From positions 343,064 through 407,063 of the forward strand of contig NZ_JASAOI010000010.1 of assembly GCF_029953285.1 (NCBI RefSeq): 64,000 nt of DNA, read 5' to 3'. This DNA comes from Yinghuangia seranimata. GTDB lineage: Bacteria > Actinomycetota > Actinomycetes > Streptomycetales > Streptomycetaceae. Numbering within the stretch: the stretch's first letter is position 1; the number at the start of each line of letters is the position of its first letter. Made by a program: the position numbers and the translations under genes. Below the pieces are notes generated by a model. It did no database searches. It had not been told where the DNA came from and saw nothing but the letters and a program-made list of their open reading frames with translations. This document shows positions 9,466 through 18,900 of this stretch, piece by piece.

Positions 9466-9843
9466 TCAGGCGTTCTTGGCGAGTGCCTCGGTGACGGCGG
9501 CGAGGTCGAAGTAGTCGCGCCAGTTCTGGATCTTGCCGTCGCGCAGTTCGAAGACGCCCATGACCTGGATGTCGAGGGTGTTGCCGTTGGCGAAGGTGAA
9601 GGTGTCGGTGCGCTCGTTGAGCACGGTGTCGCCGTTGACGGCCTGGTGGTGGACGGTGAAGTGGGCGCCGGTGAAGGGGCCGACGAAGCCGGCGATGAAG
9701 TCGCGGACCTCCTGGCGTCCGGTCACCGGCATGATCGGGATGTTGTGGTAGGTGGCGTCCTCGGCGAAGTAGCCGGCGAGTTCGTCCGGGTCGAGCCGAC
9801 CCCAGGCGGCGATGAACTCGTCGACGAGCGCGGCTGCGTCCAT
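9466..9843 (-). CDS. Limonene-1,2-epoxide hydrolase / SnoaL-like fold protein
   Basis: A 125-aa cone-shaped alpha+beta protein of the NTF2-like superfamily. The residues that make limonene-epoxide hydrolase active appear to be kept: Tyr32 and Asn34 in TYHNIP, Arg78 and Asp80 in NERTD, and an Asp in NWRDYFD (about 110-113). That family opens epoxides with water in one step. The protein is shorter than the Rhodococcus enzyme (about 149 aa), mainly at the N-terminus. ATG 9843 directly precedes the fold. It is divergent from the FAD oxidoreductase at 10054, and both may answer to the same regulator through the shared intergenic repeats. The substrate is unknown. Confidence 0.8.
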   Translation of the reverse strand: MDAAALVDEFIAAWGRLDPDELAGYFAEDATYHNIPIMPVTGRQEVRDFIAGFVGPFTGAHFTVHHQAVNGDTVLNERTDTFTFANGNTLDIQVMGVFELRDGKIQNWRDYFDLAAVTEALAKNA

Positions 9844-9922
9844 GTGGTGGTGTCCTGTCCCCTCGGCGTGGTTGGCGGCCCGGCGACGGTAGCCGCCGGA
9901 GCATGCGACTTCCAGGGGAACG

Positions 9923-10011
9923 ACTGTCACTCTTTCGCCACTATCCGTAACACTTCCGTTACTCACTGTCCTACTGTGTGAAACGCCCGGAATGTCTACT
10001 GGCACTGTCAC
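9923..10011. promoter_or_regulatory. Divergent promoter region with dyad and ACTGTC repeats
   Basis: The 210-base gap between the divergent genes holds a perfect dyad GTAAC-N6-GTTAC (9947-9962). It also holds three copies of the direct repeat ACTGTC (in ACTGTCAC 9923-9930, CACTGTC 9964-9970, CACTGTCAC 10003-10011). This AT-richer stretch is a likely operator for a local regulator, which is not adjacent. Confidence 0.45.
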
Positions 10012-10053
10012 GTCCTTCGCGTCAGCCGACGATGTCTCCCGGAGGTCCCGCCC

Positions 10054-11400
10054 ATGACGGCCGTCCCGCCCGCTCCCCCACCATCGCCGTCCTATCCGTG
10101 GACGCTGCGGCCACGCGTGCCCGCGCCGGTGCGACGCGGCGCGGTCGTCGACGTCGTCATCGTCGGCGGCGGGCTCGCCGGGGTCGCGGCGGCCCACGCG
10201 CTGGCCCTGCGCGGGGTGACCGACGTGCTCGTGGTCGAACGCGGCGGCGTCGGCGGGCCCGACCCGGCCGCGTTCGCGACGCCCGGCGGGCTCGGTGGAT
10301 TCGGCGCGGTCGGCACGACGGTGCACTGCCACCACCCGCTGCCGGCCCTCGCGGCACTGGCGTGGTCGGGGCTGCGGCTGCTCGAGGACGCGCCCGAAGC
10401 GCTGGGCTCCGACCCGGGGTTCCGCCGGACCGGGCACGTGGTGGGAGTCGGGCCCGAGCGGGTCCGGGCGCTCGCCGCCGAGGTCGCGGCGCGGCACGCG
10501 CTGGGCGTGGACGTCGAACTGGTGCGGCGCGAGGACGCGACGGCGCTGCTGCCGACGGCCGACCTGCGGGACGTGGCGGCGTTCGCGTACGAGGCGCGCG
10601 GCGGCTCAGGTGACCCGGCGCGCACCCGCCACGCGTTCGCGCGCGCGGCGGTACGGGCGGGCGCGCGGATCCGGCAGGGCGTGGTGGCGGTCGCACTGGC
10701 GACCAACCGGGGCGGCGACCGGGTGACCGGGGTGCGGCTGGCCGACGGGCAGGTGGTCACGGCCGGGACGGTGCTGGTGGCGGCGGGCCCGGACACCGCC
10801 GGGCTGGTCGGGGCGCTGGGGGTGCGGCTGCCGCTGCGCGCGCTGCGCGAGCCGGTGGTCGCGGTCGACCCGGCGACGCCGCTCCCGACGCGTGTGCCGA
10901 CGCCGGTGTTCTCGGACCTGGTGACGCCGCAGTACGTGTCCGCCGACGGCCCCCTGCTACTGGTCGGCCGCGGCCCGCGCGGCGCCGGACCCGCGGGCGA
11001 ACCCCCGTACGGCATCGGCCCCGAGCCCGCGGTGGAGCGAGCCGGGGACGCCGAGACCGAACGGGCCGTACGGCGCTTCGCGGCACGGTTCCCGGGCTGC
11101 CCGGACGCGGCGTTCGTGGCGTCGTACGCGGTCCGGCACCACACGACCCCGGACGGGGTCCCCGCAGTCGGCGCGGCAGGCCCGGACGGCCTCTTCGTCG
11201 CAGCCGGCTTCGGCGGCCACAGCCTCGCGCTCCCCCCGGCGGCGGGCGCGCTCGTCGCCGACCTGATGTGCGAGGGCGCCAGCACGGACCCCCTGGTCCC
11301 GGCGTCGGTCTTCGCCCCGGACCGCTTCACCACGACGGCCCCGCCAGACCGCACCCACCGCGAGGCGGAGGCGAGGGAGCCGGCACGAGCCGCCGGCTGA
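10054..11400 (+). CDS. FAD-dependent oxidoreductase, DAO family
   Basis: A 448-aa flavoenzyme of the D-amino-acid oxidase/glycine oxidase superfamily. The dinucleotide-binding fingerprint is DVVIVGGGLAGVAAAHALALRG with the acidic end of strand 2 in VLVVERGG. The C-terminal FAD motif is PDGVPAVGAAGPDGLFVAAGFGGHSLALPPAAG. The family oxidises primary or secondary amines such as sarcosine, proline and dimethylglycine; residues that would fix the substrate are not evident. ATG 10054 has a GGAGG site ten bases upstream. It is convergent with the CoA-transferase, with only 22 bases between the stops. Confidence 0.85.
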   Translation: MTAVPPAPPPSPSYPWTLRPRVPAPVRRGAVVDVVIVGGGLAGVAAAHALALRGVTDVLVVERGGVGGPDPAAFATPGGLGGFGAVGTTVHCHHPLPALAALAWSGLRLLEDAPEALGSDPGFRRTGHVVGVGPERVRALAAEVAARHALGVDVELVRREDATALLPTADLRDVAAFAYEARGGSGDPARTRHAFARAAVRAGARIRQGVVAVALATNRGGDRVTGVRLADGQVVTAGTVLVAAGPDTAGLVGALGVRLPLRALREPVVAVDPATPLPTRVPTPVFSDLVTPQYVSADGPLLLVGRGPRGAGPAGEPPYGIGPEPAVERAGDAETERAVRRFAARFPGCPDAAFVASYAVRHHTTPDGVPAVGAAGPDGLFVAAGFGGHSLALPPAAGALVADLMCEGASTDPLVPASVFAPDRFTTTAPPDRTHREAEAREPARAAG

Positions 11401-11422
11401 CGGGAGAGGCCTGCCCCGTGGG

Positions 11423-13813
11423 TCAGCCTGGGGTTGTTCCCACTATTCCCTTCGCCTCCAGTGCGGCCAGGTCTTCCTCCGACAGGCCCAGTTCGCCGCA
11501 CAGGACCTCTGTGTTGTGCTCGCCTAGCGTCGGTGCGGCGCGGGTGAGCCAGGGGCCTGGGGCGGAGGCGAGGCGGAACGGGAGGCCGGGGACGCGGTGG
11601 GGGCCGGTTACGGGGTGGGTGACCTCGGTGAGGAAGCCCCGTCGGGCCAGCTGTGGGTCGTCGGCTATGCCTGCGGGCGGGACGACGACCGCGGCGGGGA
11701 TGCCCGCGCCGCGCAACTGGCCTTCCAGGGCGCCCGCGTCGCGGGTCGCGAAGCAGGCCGCGAGGGCCGCGTCGATCGGGTCCTCGGCCGCCCGGCGTTC
11801 GGCGTGGTTTTCCGTCCCGGACCAGGGCAGGGCGACGTCGAGCAGTTCGACGAGGGCCGCCCAGTGGGTGTCCGTCTCGACGGCGAGCGCGAGCCATGTG
11901 TCGTCGCCCGCGCACCGGTAGACGCCCTGGGGCGCCGCGCCGGGCCCGCGGTTGCCCGCGCGGCGGGTCTCGCGGCCAGTCGCGGTCCACGTCACGAGCG
12001 CTTCCGCCGCGATGTTGAGGGTGGCTTCGACCATCGTGGCCTCGACCATCGTCCCCACTCCGGTGCGGTCGCGTTCGGCGAGCGCGGCGAGCAGCGCGAA
12101 CACGGCGTGGGTCCCGGCGTTGGGGTCGCACGGCCCGCGCGGGATGAGCGGCGGCCCGTCGGCGGCGCCGGTGGCCCACGCCATGCCGGAGATCTGCTCC
12201 ATGGTCTGCGCGAACCCGGTGCGGTCGCGCCACGGCCCGTCGAGGCCGAAGGCCGGCATGCGCAGCAGCACCAGGCGCTCGTTGCGTTCGTGGAGGGTGT
12301 GCCAGGTCAGACCGAGGTTGTCGAGGACGCGCGGGGAGAAGTTCTCGATGACGACGTCGGCGCGTTCGGCGAGCCGCAGGACGAGGTCGTGGCCCTCGGG
12401 TGTGGCGAGGTCGAGGGTGACGGCGCGCTTTTGGGGGTTGGCGCCGAAGTAGACCATGCCCCATTCCCACCACTGGGGTTCGCCGGGTTTGCGGGCGGAC
12501 GCGAACCGCATGCCGTCGGGGCGTTTCGGCGACTCGACCTTGAGGACGTCGGCGCCGAGCGCGGCGAGCGTCAGTGTCGCGCTGGGGCCGGCCCAGAACG
12601 CGGTGAGGTCGAGGACGCGGAGTCCTGCGAGCGGTAGTTCCGGTGACGTCCCGGACGGAGGTTGCCTGTGAACGGTGTCCACACGCGGTTTTCGCGACGG
12701 CGCGGCGTCGAACGGCACGCCTGTGAACCCGCCGATCCGATACGGCACGCGGGGTTGCGCGAATCCGCCGACCGGGTTGGGTACGAACACGCCGCGGGCG
12801 ACGAAGTGGTCCATGCCGGTGAGCGTGGAGGGCGTGCCGACGTCGGCGACGGGTATCCGCAGCGCCCCGGCGAGCGCGACGACGTCCGCGGTGCGCTGCT
12901 TGGTCGTCCATTCGCGTACGTAGCCGAGGAACTCGTTGCGGTGCCGGGCGCGTTCGCCCATGGTGGCGAAGCGGGGGTCGTCGATGAGGTCGGGCCGCTC
13001 GATCATGAGCAGGAAGTCCTGGAGCTGCTGTCCGGTGCCGAGGCAGAACCCGACCCAGCCGTCGGCGGTGGGTTCGATGGAGGGGATCTCCAGGGTGCGG
13101 CCGCCGGCGAACGGGGTTCCGGCGGCGCGGAACAGCGAGGCCGTGACGGACCCGTAGGTCTGCATGGTCGAGGCCATGCATTCGAGCATGGACACGTCGG
13201 CGTGGTCGCCGTGTCCGGTGCGGCGGGCGGCGAGGGCGGCGGCCAGTGCGGCGACGGCGGCGTATCCGCCGGTCACCCACTCCCCTATATGTCCGCCCGC
13301 TTGGAGCGGCGTGGTGCCCGCGAGGCCGCGTCCGCCGGTCGATCCGCAGCGGGCCTGCAACGTGAACTCGGTGGCGGGTCCGAGGGGTTCGGTATCGCGT
13401 CCGTACGGGGTGAGGGAGACGACGACCAGCCCGGGGTTCCGGGCGCGCAGCGCGGCGAGGTCCGGGTCCGGGAGCCGACCGTCCTCGACGAGCACGTCCG
13501 CGCCGGCGGCCAGGTCGGCCACGGCCCGTCGTACATCGTCGCCGTCGCCGTCGCCGTCGCCGTCAGGCAGCGGCACCAGGTGCTTGCCGACCGCGAGGTA
13601 CCGGAACAGGGGCGCGTCGGCCTCGGTGAGGCCGGGCGCGGGGGTGCCGTCGAACTCGCCGTCGCGGCCGCGCCGCAGCGGGTCGCCGCCGGACGGTTCG
13701 GCCTTGACGACGTAGGCGCCCGCGTCGCGCAGCAGTTTGGCGCAGTAGCCGCCGGGGACGCCGGTGGACAGTTCGAGGACCGTCAGGCCGGACAGCGGTG
13801 CGGGGGGTGTCAC
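11423..13813 (-). CDS. Double-domain CaiB/BaiF (family III) CoA-transferase
   Basis: A 796-aa fusion of two family III CoA-transferase units that move CoA between carboxylic acids. Unit 1 (about 1-385) opens with LSGLTVLELSTGVPGGYCAKLLRDAGAYVVKAEP; unit 2 (about 390-796) restarts with LAGLRVLDLTAFWAGPSATLTLAALGADVLKVESPKRPDG. The catalytic Asp is visible in unit 1 (HADVSMLE). The matching place in unit 2 reads MVEATMVEATLN, so it has Glu. There the pentapeptide MVEAT is duplicated by a 15-bp tandem repeat near 12033-12060. A (DG)n run of GTCGCC hexamers lies near 13540-13563. GTG 13813 has a GGAGG site. It is the last gene of the thiolase-DUF35 operon. Confidence 0.88.
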   Translation of the reverse strand: MTPPAPLSGLTVLELSTGVPGGYCAKLLRDAGAYVVKAEPSGGDPLRRGRDGEFDGTPAPGLTEADAPLFRYLAVGKHLVPLPDGDGDGDGDDVRRAVADLAAGADVLVEDGRLPDPDLAALRARNPGLVVVSLTPYGRDTEPLGPATEFTLQARCGSTGGRGLAGTTPLQAGGHIGEWVTGGYAAVAALAAALAARRTGHGDHADVSMLECMASTMQTYGSVTASLFRAAGTPFAGGRTLEIPSIEPTADGWVGFCLGTGQQLQDFLLMIERPDLIDDPRFATMGERARHRNEFLGYVREWTTKQRTADVVALAGALRIPVADVGTPSTLTGMDHFVARGVFVPNPVGGFAQPRVPYRIGGFTGVPFDAAPSRKPRVDTVHRQPPSGTSPELPLAGLRVLDLTAFWAGPSATLTLAALGADVLKVESPKRPDGMRFASARKPGEPQWWEWGMVYFGANPQKRAVTLDLATPEGHDLVLRLAERADVVIENFSPRVLDNLGLTWHTLHERNERLVLLRMPAFGLDGPWRDRTGFAQTMEQISGMAWATGAADGPPLIPRGPCDPNAGTHAVFALLAALAERDRTGVGTMVEATMVEATLNIAAEALVTWTATGRETRRAGNRGPGAAPQGVYRCAGDDTWLALAVETDTHWAALVELLDVALPWSGTENHAERRAAEDPIDAALAACFATRDAGALEGQLRGAGIPAAVVVPPAGIADDPQLARRGFLTEVTHPVTGPHRVPGLPFRLASAPGPWLTRAAPTLGEHNTEVLCGELGLSEEDLAALEAKGIVGTTPG

Positions 13814-13876
13814 GCGATCAGCCTCCAGTCGGCGCCGCGGGCGGCTCGGTTGCGGGAGGTGCGGGTGGCGGGCGGG

Positions 13877-13937
13877 CTCAGGCCTCGGGCCTCAGACCTC
13901 AGGCCTCAGACCTCAGGCCTCAGGCCTCAGACCTCAG
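13877..13937. repeat. Heptanucleotide tandem repeat (CTCAGRC)
   Basis: About 8.7 copies of a 7-bp unit (CTCAGGC or CTCAGAC, one CTCGGGC). The array overlaps the last bases of the DUF35 stop codon and fills the gap to the CoA-transferase start. Copy number changes by a non-multiple of three bases, so slippage could alter spacing between the two genes. Confidence 0.85.
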
Positions 13938-14374
13938 TCGCCCGTCGTCGGCGGCGCGAACTGCGGTCGGAAGTAAGGCAGGACGCGTTCGCCGCCCACC
14001 CCGTGGTGGTCGACGCGGACGCGCAGGCCCTCGCGTACCGCGTCGGCGTCGATGCCGATGAGGTTGGTCAGCATGCGGTAGCCCTCGTCGAGGTCGACGA
14101 TGGCGACGGCGTAGGGCGTGGTGAACGCGGGGGTGACGGGTCTGTGGACGACGGTCCAGCTGTAGACGGTGCCGAGCCCGGCGCTGACCCGCCATTCGAG
14201 GCCGCGCGACGTGCAGCCGCGGCATAGGTCGGTCGGCGTGAAGTTGGCGGTGCCGCAGTCGGTGCACCGCTGGTACCGGAGTTCGCCGTCCGCGCAGCCG
14301 TCCCAGAAGGGGGCGCTGAGCGGGGTGACCGGGTTGAGCGGTATGCCGGTCTGGGGTGCGAGCACGGTTGTCAC
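13934..14374 (-). CDS. DUF35 OB-fold/zinc-ribbon partner of thiolase
   Basis: A 146-aa protein with a rubredoxin-like zinc ribbon (YQRCTDCGTANFTPTDLCRGC, four Cys, about residues 34-54) and an OB-fold with the usual AGLGTVYSWTVVHRPVTPAF. Such proteins bind acyl-CoA or form obligate complexes with SCP2-type thiolases or aldolases (as in steroid side-chain breakdown). Start GTG 14374 overlaps the thiolase stop in GTGA, so translation is coupled and a stoichiometric complex is likely. The 3' end is bounded by the heptamer repeat. Confidence 0.88.
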   Translation of the reverse strand: MTTVLAPQTGIPLNPVTPLSAPFWDGCADGELRYQRCTDCGTANFTPTDLCRGCTSRGLEWRVSAGLGTVYSWTVVHRPVTPAFTTPYAVAIVDLDEGYRMLTNLIGIDADAVREGLRVRVDHHGVGGERVLPYFRPQFAPPTTGD

Positions 14375-15546
14375 GGCCTTTCCGTTCCGAACAGCGCGAC
14401 CTGGCTGAACAGTGCGCCGGAGCCGCCGGCGCTGGCCAGCGCGACGCGGGCGCCGGGGATCTGGGTCGAGGCGCACGTGCCGCGCACCTGTTGGACGGCC
14501 CGGATGGCGCGCTGCAGCATCTGCGGGTTGGACCCCGCGTGGCTGTACGACAGCAGTCCGCCGTCGGTGGTCACGGGGTGGTTGCCGTCCGGCGCGATGT
14601 GGCCGTCGGCGACGAAGGGGCCGCCCTCGCCGGGGGCGCAGAACCCGAACGCCTCGAGCTGTCTGATGACTTCGAAGGAGAAGGGGTCGTACAGCTCGAG
14701 GACGTCGACGTCGGCGCGGCTGAGTCCGGCGGTGCGGAACGCGCGGTCGGCGGCGCGTTGTCCGACGAGCCCTGCGGAGGGTTGTCCGGCGCGCCGCCCG
14801 GCGAGGTCGTAGGCGGGCGGGTGCTGGTAGGCGGGGCCGAGGCAGTCGGACGCCATGCCGAGCAGGTACACGGGGGCGTGGGGCAGGTCGGGGGCGCGGT
14901 CGGCGGCGGTGAGGACGAGGGCGCAGCCGCCTTCGGAGGTGATGGCGCAGTCGAGCAGCCGGAAGGGGTCGGCGATGGGGCGGGACGCGCGGATGTCGGC
15001 GGGGGTGTAGGGGCCGCGGCCGTGGTAGACGGCGTCGGGGTTGACGTGGCCGTTGTTGCGGATGGTCGCGGCGACGACGGCCAACTGGTCTTCCGTGGTG
15101 CCGTACTCGATCATGTGGCGGCGTGCGATGAGGGCGAACTCGGCGGCGGTGAACAGGCCCCAGGGGATGACGAACTCGTTCTCGGGGCGGGTCCAGGGGG
15201 CGGTGGCGGCGCGTTCGGTGTAGACGCCGGCTTCGCCGGACGCGACGACGGCGACGTCGCACATGCCGGCGGCGATCGCGGCGGCGGCTTCGGCGATCAT
15301 GCCGAGGCCGTACTGCGTGCCGCGCCAGGCGGGGCCGACCCTCAGGTCGTGGATGAGCCGGGCGGACAGGTCGGCGGCGCTGACGCCGTCGACGTCGTCG
15401 AGGGTGAGTCCGGCGTCGGCGAGGGCGCCGTGGACGGCGTCGACGGTGATGGACAGCGAGGTGTGGCCGGGCAGGGCGCGGGCCTGCGCGGTGTTGTGCA
15501 CGCCCGCGATCGCGACGCCGCGGTACGGATGGGACCCGGGGGCCAC
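14371..15546 (-). CDS. SCP2-type thiolase / lipid-transfer-like protein
   Basis: A 391-aa thiolase-superfamily protein. Markers include YRGVAIAGVHNTAQ at the N-terminus, ITSEGGCALVLTAAD in the middle and the C-terminal GGLLSYSHAGSNP. The active-site Cys region of true degradative thiolases is altered: the segment is AAIAAGMCDVAVVASGEAG. This is common in the DUF35-associated subfamily, some of which act as retro-aldolases. GTG 15546 has AGGAGGAGAGG just upstream. It is first of three leftward genes (thiolase, DUF35, CoA-transferase), suggesting beta-oxidation-like breakdown of an acyl-CoA. A palindrome over its probable -35 box suggests repressor control. Confidence 0.85.
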   Translation of the reverse strand: MAPGSHPYRGVAIAGVHNTAQARALPGHTSLSITVDAVHGALADAGLTLDDVDGVSAADLSARLIHDLRVGPAWRGTQYGLGMIAEAAAAIAAGMCDVAVVASGEAGVYTERAATAPWTRPENEFVIPWGLFTAAEFALIARRHMIEYGTTEDQLAVVAATIRNNGHVNPDAVYHGRGPYTPADIRASRPIADPFRLLDCAITSEGGCALVLTAADRAPDLPHAPVYLLGMASDCLGPAYQHPPAYDLAGRRAGQPSAGLVGQRAADRAFRTAGLSRADVDVLELYDPFSFEVIRQLEAFGFCAPGEGGPFVADGHIAPDGNHPVTTDGGLLSYSHAGSNPQMLQRAIRAVQQVRGTCASTQIPGARVALASAGGSGALFSQVALFGTERP

Positions 15547-15934
15547 GCCTCTCCTCCTCAGCCGTACCTGCGATGAACGCCCATTGGAAGCGGGACTTGA
15601 CGAGGAGTCAAGGCCGAAGGTTGTAGAGGCTCACTATCGGTTGCGGTCATTCCCGGTCGGTTTGGGCGACAACCGCGGAAATCCCGGACGCGGGTTCGCG
15701 GACCTCGACCGGGTCTGTCCGAAGGCTGACGCGGACCGCCCGCCGGCTGACGGTTGTGAGCGGCGCCAACGACCGGGTCGGGTCGGTCGGTGGACCGTAT
15801 CGCCGCATTCAATGAGGACTTCTGTGTTAAGGCGGGCACATCGGGTGACCCTCATGCGCCAGGATGGATCCTGCAAACGCGTCCGACCGACCGCCATCGG
15901 GCGGCGCGTGCACCCTCGTGGGGAAGGTGCCGTG
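15547..15934. other. Divergent intergenic region, thiolase operon and ATPase pair
   Basis: This 388-base gap carries promoters for the leftward thiolase operon and the rightward ATPase pair. The palindrome at 15596-15612 is described separately. The remainder shows no convincing small gene; the open frames are Arg-rich and lack ribosome-binding sites. Confidence 0.5.
15596..15612 (-). promoter_or_regulatory. Palindromic operator CTTGAC-N5-GTCAAG
   Basis: A perfect 6-bp dyad. Read on the minus strand it contains TTGACT, a good -35 box, with a weak TCCAAT 17 bases further toward the thiolase start. The same half-sites flank the acyl-CoA synthetase promoter at 28191-28209, there with seven bases between. 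Confidence 0.55.
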
Positions 15935-18900
15935 ATGGCAGAAGCGAACGGTTCGCGGGGATCCGGGACCCCGCTGCCCGCCGAGGTGTCGGCGGACGTG
16001 CCGCCGCCTGGCCGCGCGCTGGGAGCGCTTGCCCGGCGTGCCAATGGCGCGCACGGTGTCGACGTGCTCGGCGCCGGGTCGGGCGCGGCCTCCGGCGGGA
16101 ACGCCGTCGTAGGCCCGGTCGCGGGGTCCGCTGTGGGCTCCGCGCTGGAGGGCGCGGGGTCCGGGGTGGCGGCCGGCGTGGATCCCCGCATGGTCAACGG
16201 ACAGGGGCCGGGTTCCGTCGAGGTGGTCCACTGGGACGGCTCCGAACCCCTGCTCACCCAGGCCCCGTTGCTGGAGCGCGACGGCGAGCTCGCGCTGGTC
16301 CGCGCCGTCGTCGAGAACCTGTGCCGGCACGCCCGCGCACGCTCCGGCGGATTCCCCGACGGCCTGCCCGACGGCGGCGGTACCGCGGCCGGGCTCGGCG
16401 CGGGTGTCGGGGTCGGCGTCGCGAACCACACCGTCAGCAAAGGCCGGCACGCTGCGCCGCCCGTCCCGCACCCCACCGGGCCGGTCTCCGGCGAGCTGCT
16501 GATCGTCGAGGGCCTGGCGGGCTACGGCAAGACGACCATGCTCGACCAGGTCCGCCGGATCGCCGTCGAACACCACTGCACGGTGCTGCACTCGCGCGGC
16601 GGCGAGCGCGAACAGGCCCGATCCTTCTCCGTCGTCAAGCAGCTGTTCTTCAACCTGCTGGCCGGCTGCACCGGCGACGAACGCGCCGCGCTGCTCGGCG
16701 ACTGGTACGACATCATCGCGCCCGCGCTCGGCCTGTGCCCGGCCACCGCGGGCTCCACCCCGGACCCGCTCGGTGTCCGCGACGCGCTCGACTGGCTGAT
16801 GACCGGCCTGACCCGGCACCGCGGCCCGATCGTCATGGTCGTCGACGACGTGCAGTGGGCGGACGCCGAATCCCTGGAGTGGCTGGTCAACTTCGCCCGC
16901 AACCTCGACCAGCTGCCGGTCCTCCTCGTGGTCGGCCGGCGCAGCGAGGAGTCCACCGACGTCGACGAGTTGCTGCGCGAGATGTCGACGCTCGACCGCA
17001 CCCGCACCGTCCACCTGGGCACGCTGTCGCCCGCCGCGGTGACCCGGGTCGTCGAGGTCGGTCTCGGGGTGCGCGGCGACGACGTGTTCAACGCCCGCTG
17101 CCATGAAGTCACCGACGGCAGCCCGTTCGTGCTGTGGGCGATGGTCGGCGAACTGCGCCGGCGCCGGCTCGCGCCGGTCGGGTCGAACGCGTCCGAGCTC
17201 GCCGCGATCGCGGCCGCGACGATCGGCCCGAAGCTGGCCGCGCGTCTGGAGCGCATGGGCGACTGCACGATCGAGGTGGCCCGCGCGATCGCCGTGCTCG
17301 GCAGCGACGCGACCCCGGTGCGGGTCGCCGAACTCGCGGGCGTGGACGTCCCCAAGGTCGGGGTGATAGCCGACCGGCTGCGCGCCGCCGCGATCCTCGT
17401 CGACCAGGACACCCTCGGGTTCCTGCACCCGCTCATCGCGACCGCCGTCTACCAGTGGATCCAGCCCAGCGCCCGCAGTGCGCTGCACGCCCGCGCCGCC
17501 CGCCTGCTCGTGCAGGACGGCCGCGACGCGCGGTCGGCCGCCGTGCACCTTCTGGTCACCGAGCCGTGCGGAGACGCCTGGGTCGTCGAGCAGTTGCGCA
17601 CCGCGGCCGACCAGGACAAGAGGGCCGGTGCGCCGGACTCCGCGCTGCGCTACCTGCAGCGCGCCCTGCGCGAACCGCCGCAGCGCGACGACCGGGCCGC
17701 GGTGCGCTACGAGTTGGGCCGCGCGTCGTTCGTCAGCTCGCCGTCCGACGCGATCATGCACCTGCGCGCGGCGCTGGCCGACGACGCCGCGGACCGGGTG
17801 CTGCGCGAGTCGATCGTGCTGCAGCTCGCCCGCGCGCTCGGCTACACCGACCAGATCCAGGCGGCGGTCGAACTCCTCGACCAGGAGGCGGCCGCCGCGA
17901 ACGCGTCCAGCACGCGGCTGCGGCTCCAGGTTGAGCACTTCCTGTGGGCGGTGTTCTGGGTCGACGACCCAGACTACCACACGCGTTCGCGGCGCCTGAA
18001 GAACCTCGTCGTCCGCCTGGAGGGCAACAACCGCACCGAGCGCTGCCTGCTGGCGCTGCGCGCCTGGTACGGGGTGGTGCGGGGCGACCCGATGGTGCAG
18101 GTGCTGGCGAGCGCCGACCAGGCGTGGGGACCGGGCCTGACGTGGACCGACGAGGACTGGGGCTTCGAGATCCCCAGCCTGCTCGCGCTGACGTACATGT
18201 ACTGCGACCGCAACGACCGCGCCGAGCAGCTGTTCACCGCCGGTATCGCGGAGCTGCGTTCGCACGGCTGGCGCGGCACGCACCTGTCGTACGCGCACTC
18301 GATGCGCAGCCTGGTGCGCTACCGGCAGGGCAAGCTGCTGCTCGCCGAGGAGGACTGCCGGATCGGGCTGCGGCTGGCGTTGCGCCTGGGTCCGCTTGCG
18401 CCCGCGCGCTGGTATCCGATCGGCACGCTGATCCAGGTGCTGCTGGCGCGCGGGCGGGTGCGTGAGGCGGTGCGGCTCGCGGAGGAGCACGAGTTCACCG
18501 AGCCGTTCCCGAACGCGGTCGTGTTCCCGGATCCGCGCGCGGTGAGCGGCGAACTGCGGCTGGCCGCCGGGATGCCCGCGGAGGCGGCGGCGGACCTGGC
18601 GGCGGCCGGGGAGAAGCTGGAGGGGCGCGGTGTGGCCAATCCGGCGTGGTGTCCGTGGCGGGTGAACCTCGCGAAGGCGTTGTCGGCGTACGACCCGGAG
18701 ACCGCGTACGAGCAGGCGTGCGAGGCGCTGCGCCGCGCGTACCGGTTCGGCGCGCCGTCCGCGATGGGGCAGGCGTTGCGCGTGACGGGCCGTCTGGAGG
18801 GCGGGCAGAAGGGGCTGGCGAAGATCGAGGACGCGCTGATGTGGCTCGAACACTCCGACGCGCGCTACGAGTACGCGGTGACGCTGGTCGAGTACGGCAT

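Noticed and set aside
10092..13280. A 1062-codon leftward open frame spanning the FAD oxidoreductase and part of the CoA-transferase
   Set aside because: It is out of frame with the true CoA-transferase and antisense to the oxidoreductase; the translation is Arg/Pro/Ser-rich without domains.
13877..13937. Heptamer array as a CRISPR or origin iteron set
   Set aside because: The unit is 7 bp with no spacers, and no replication gene is near; it is a simple tandem repeat.
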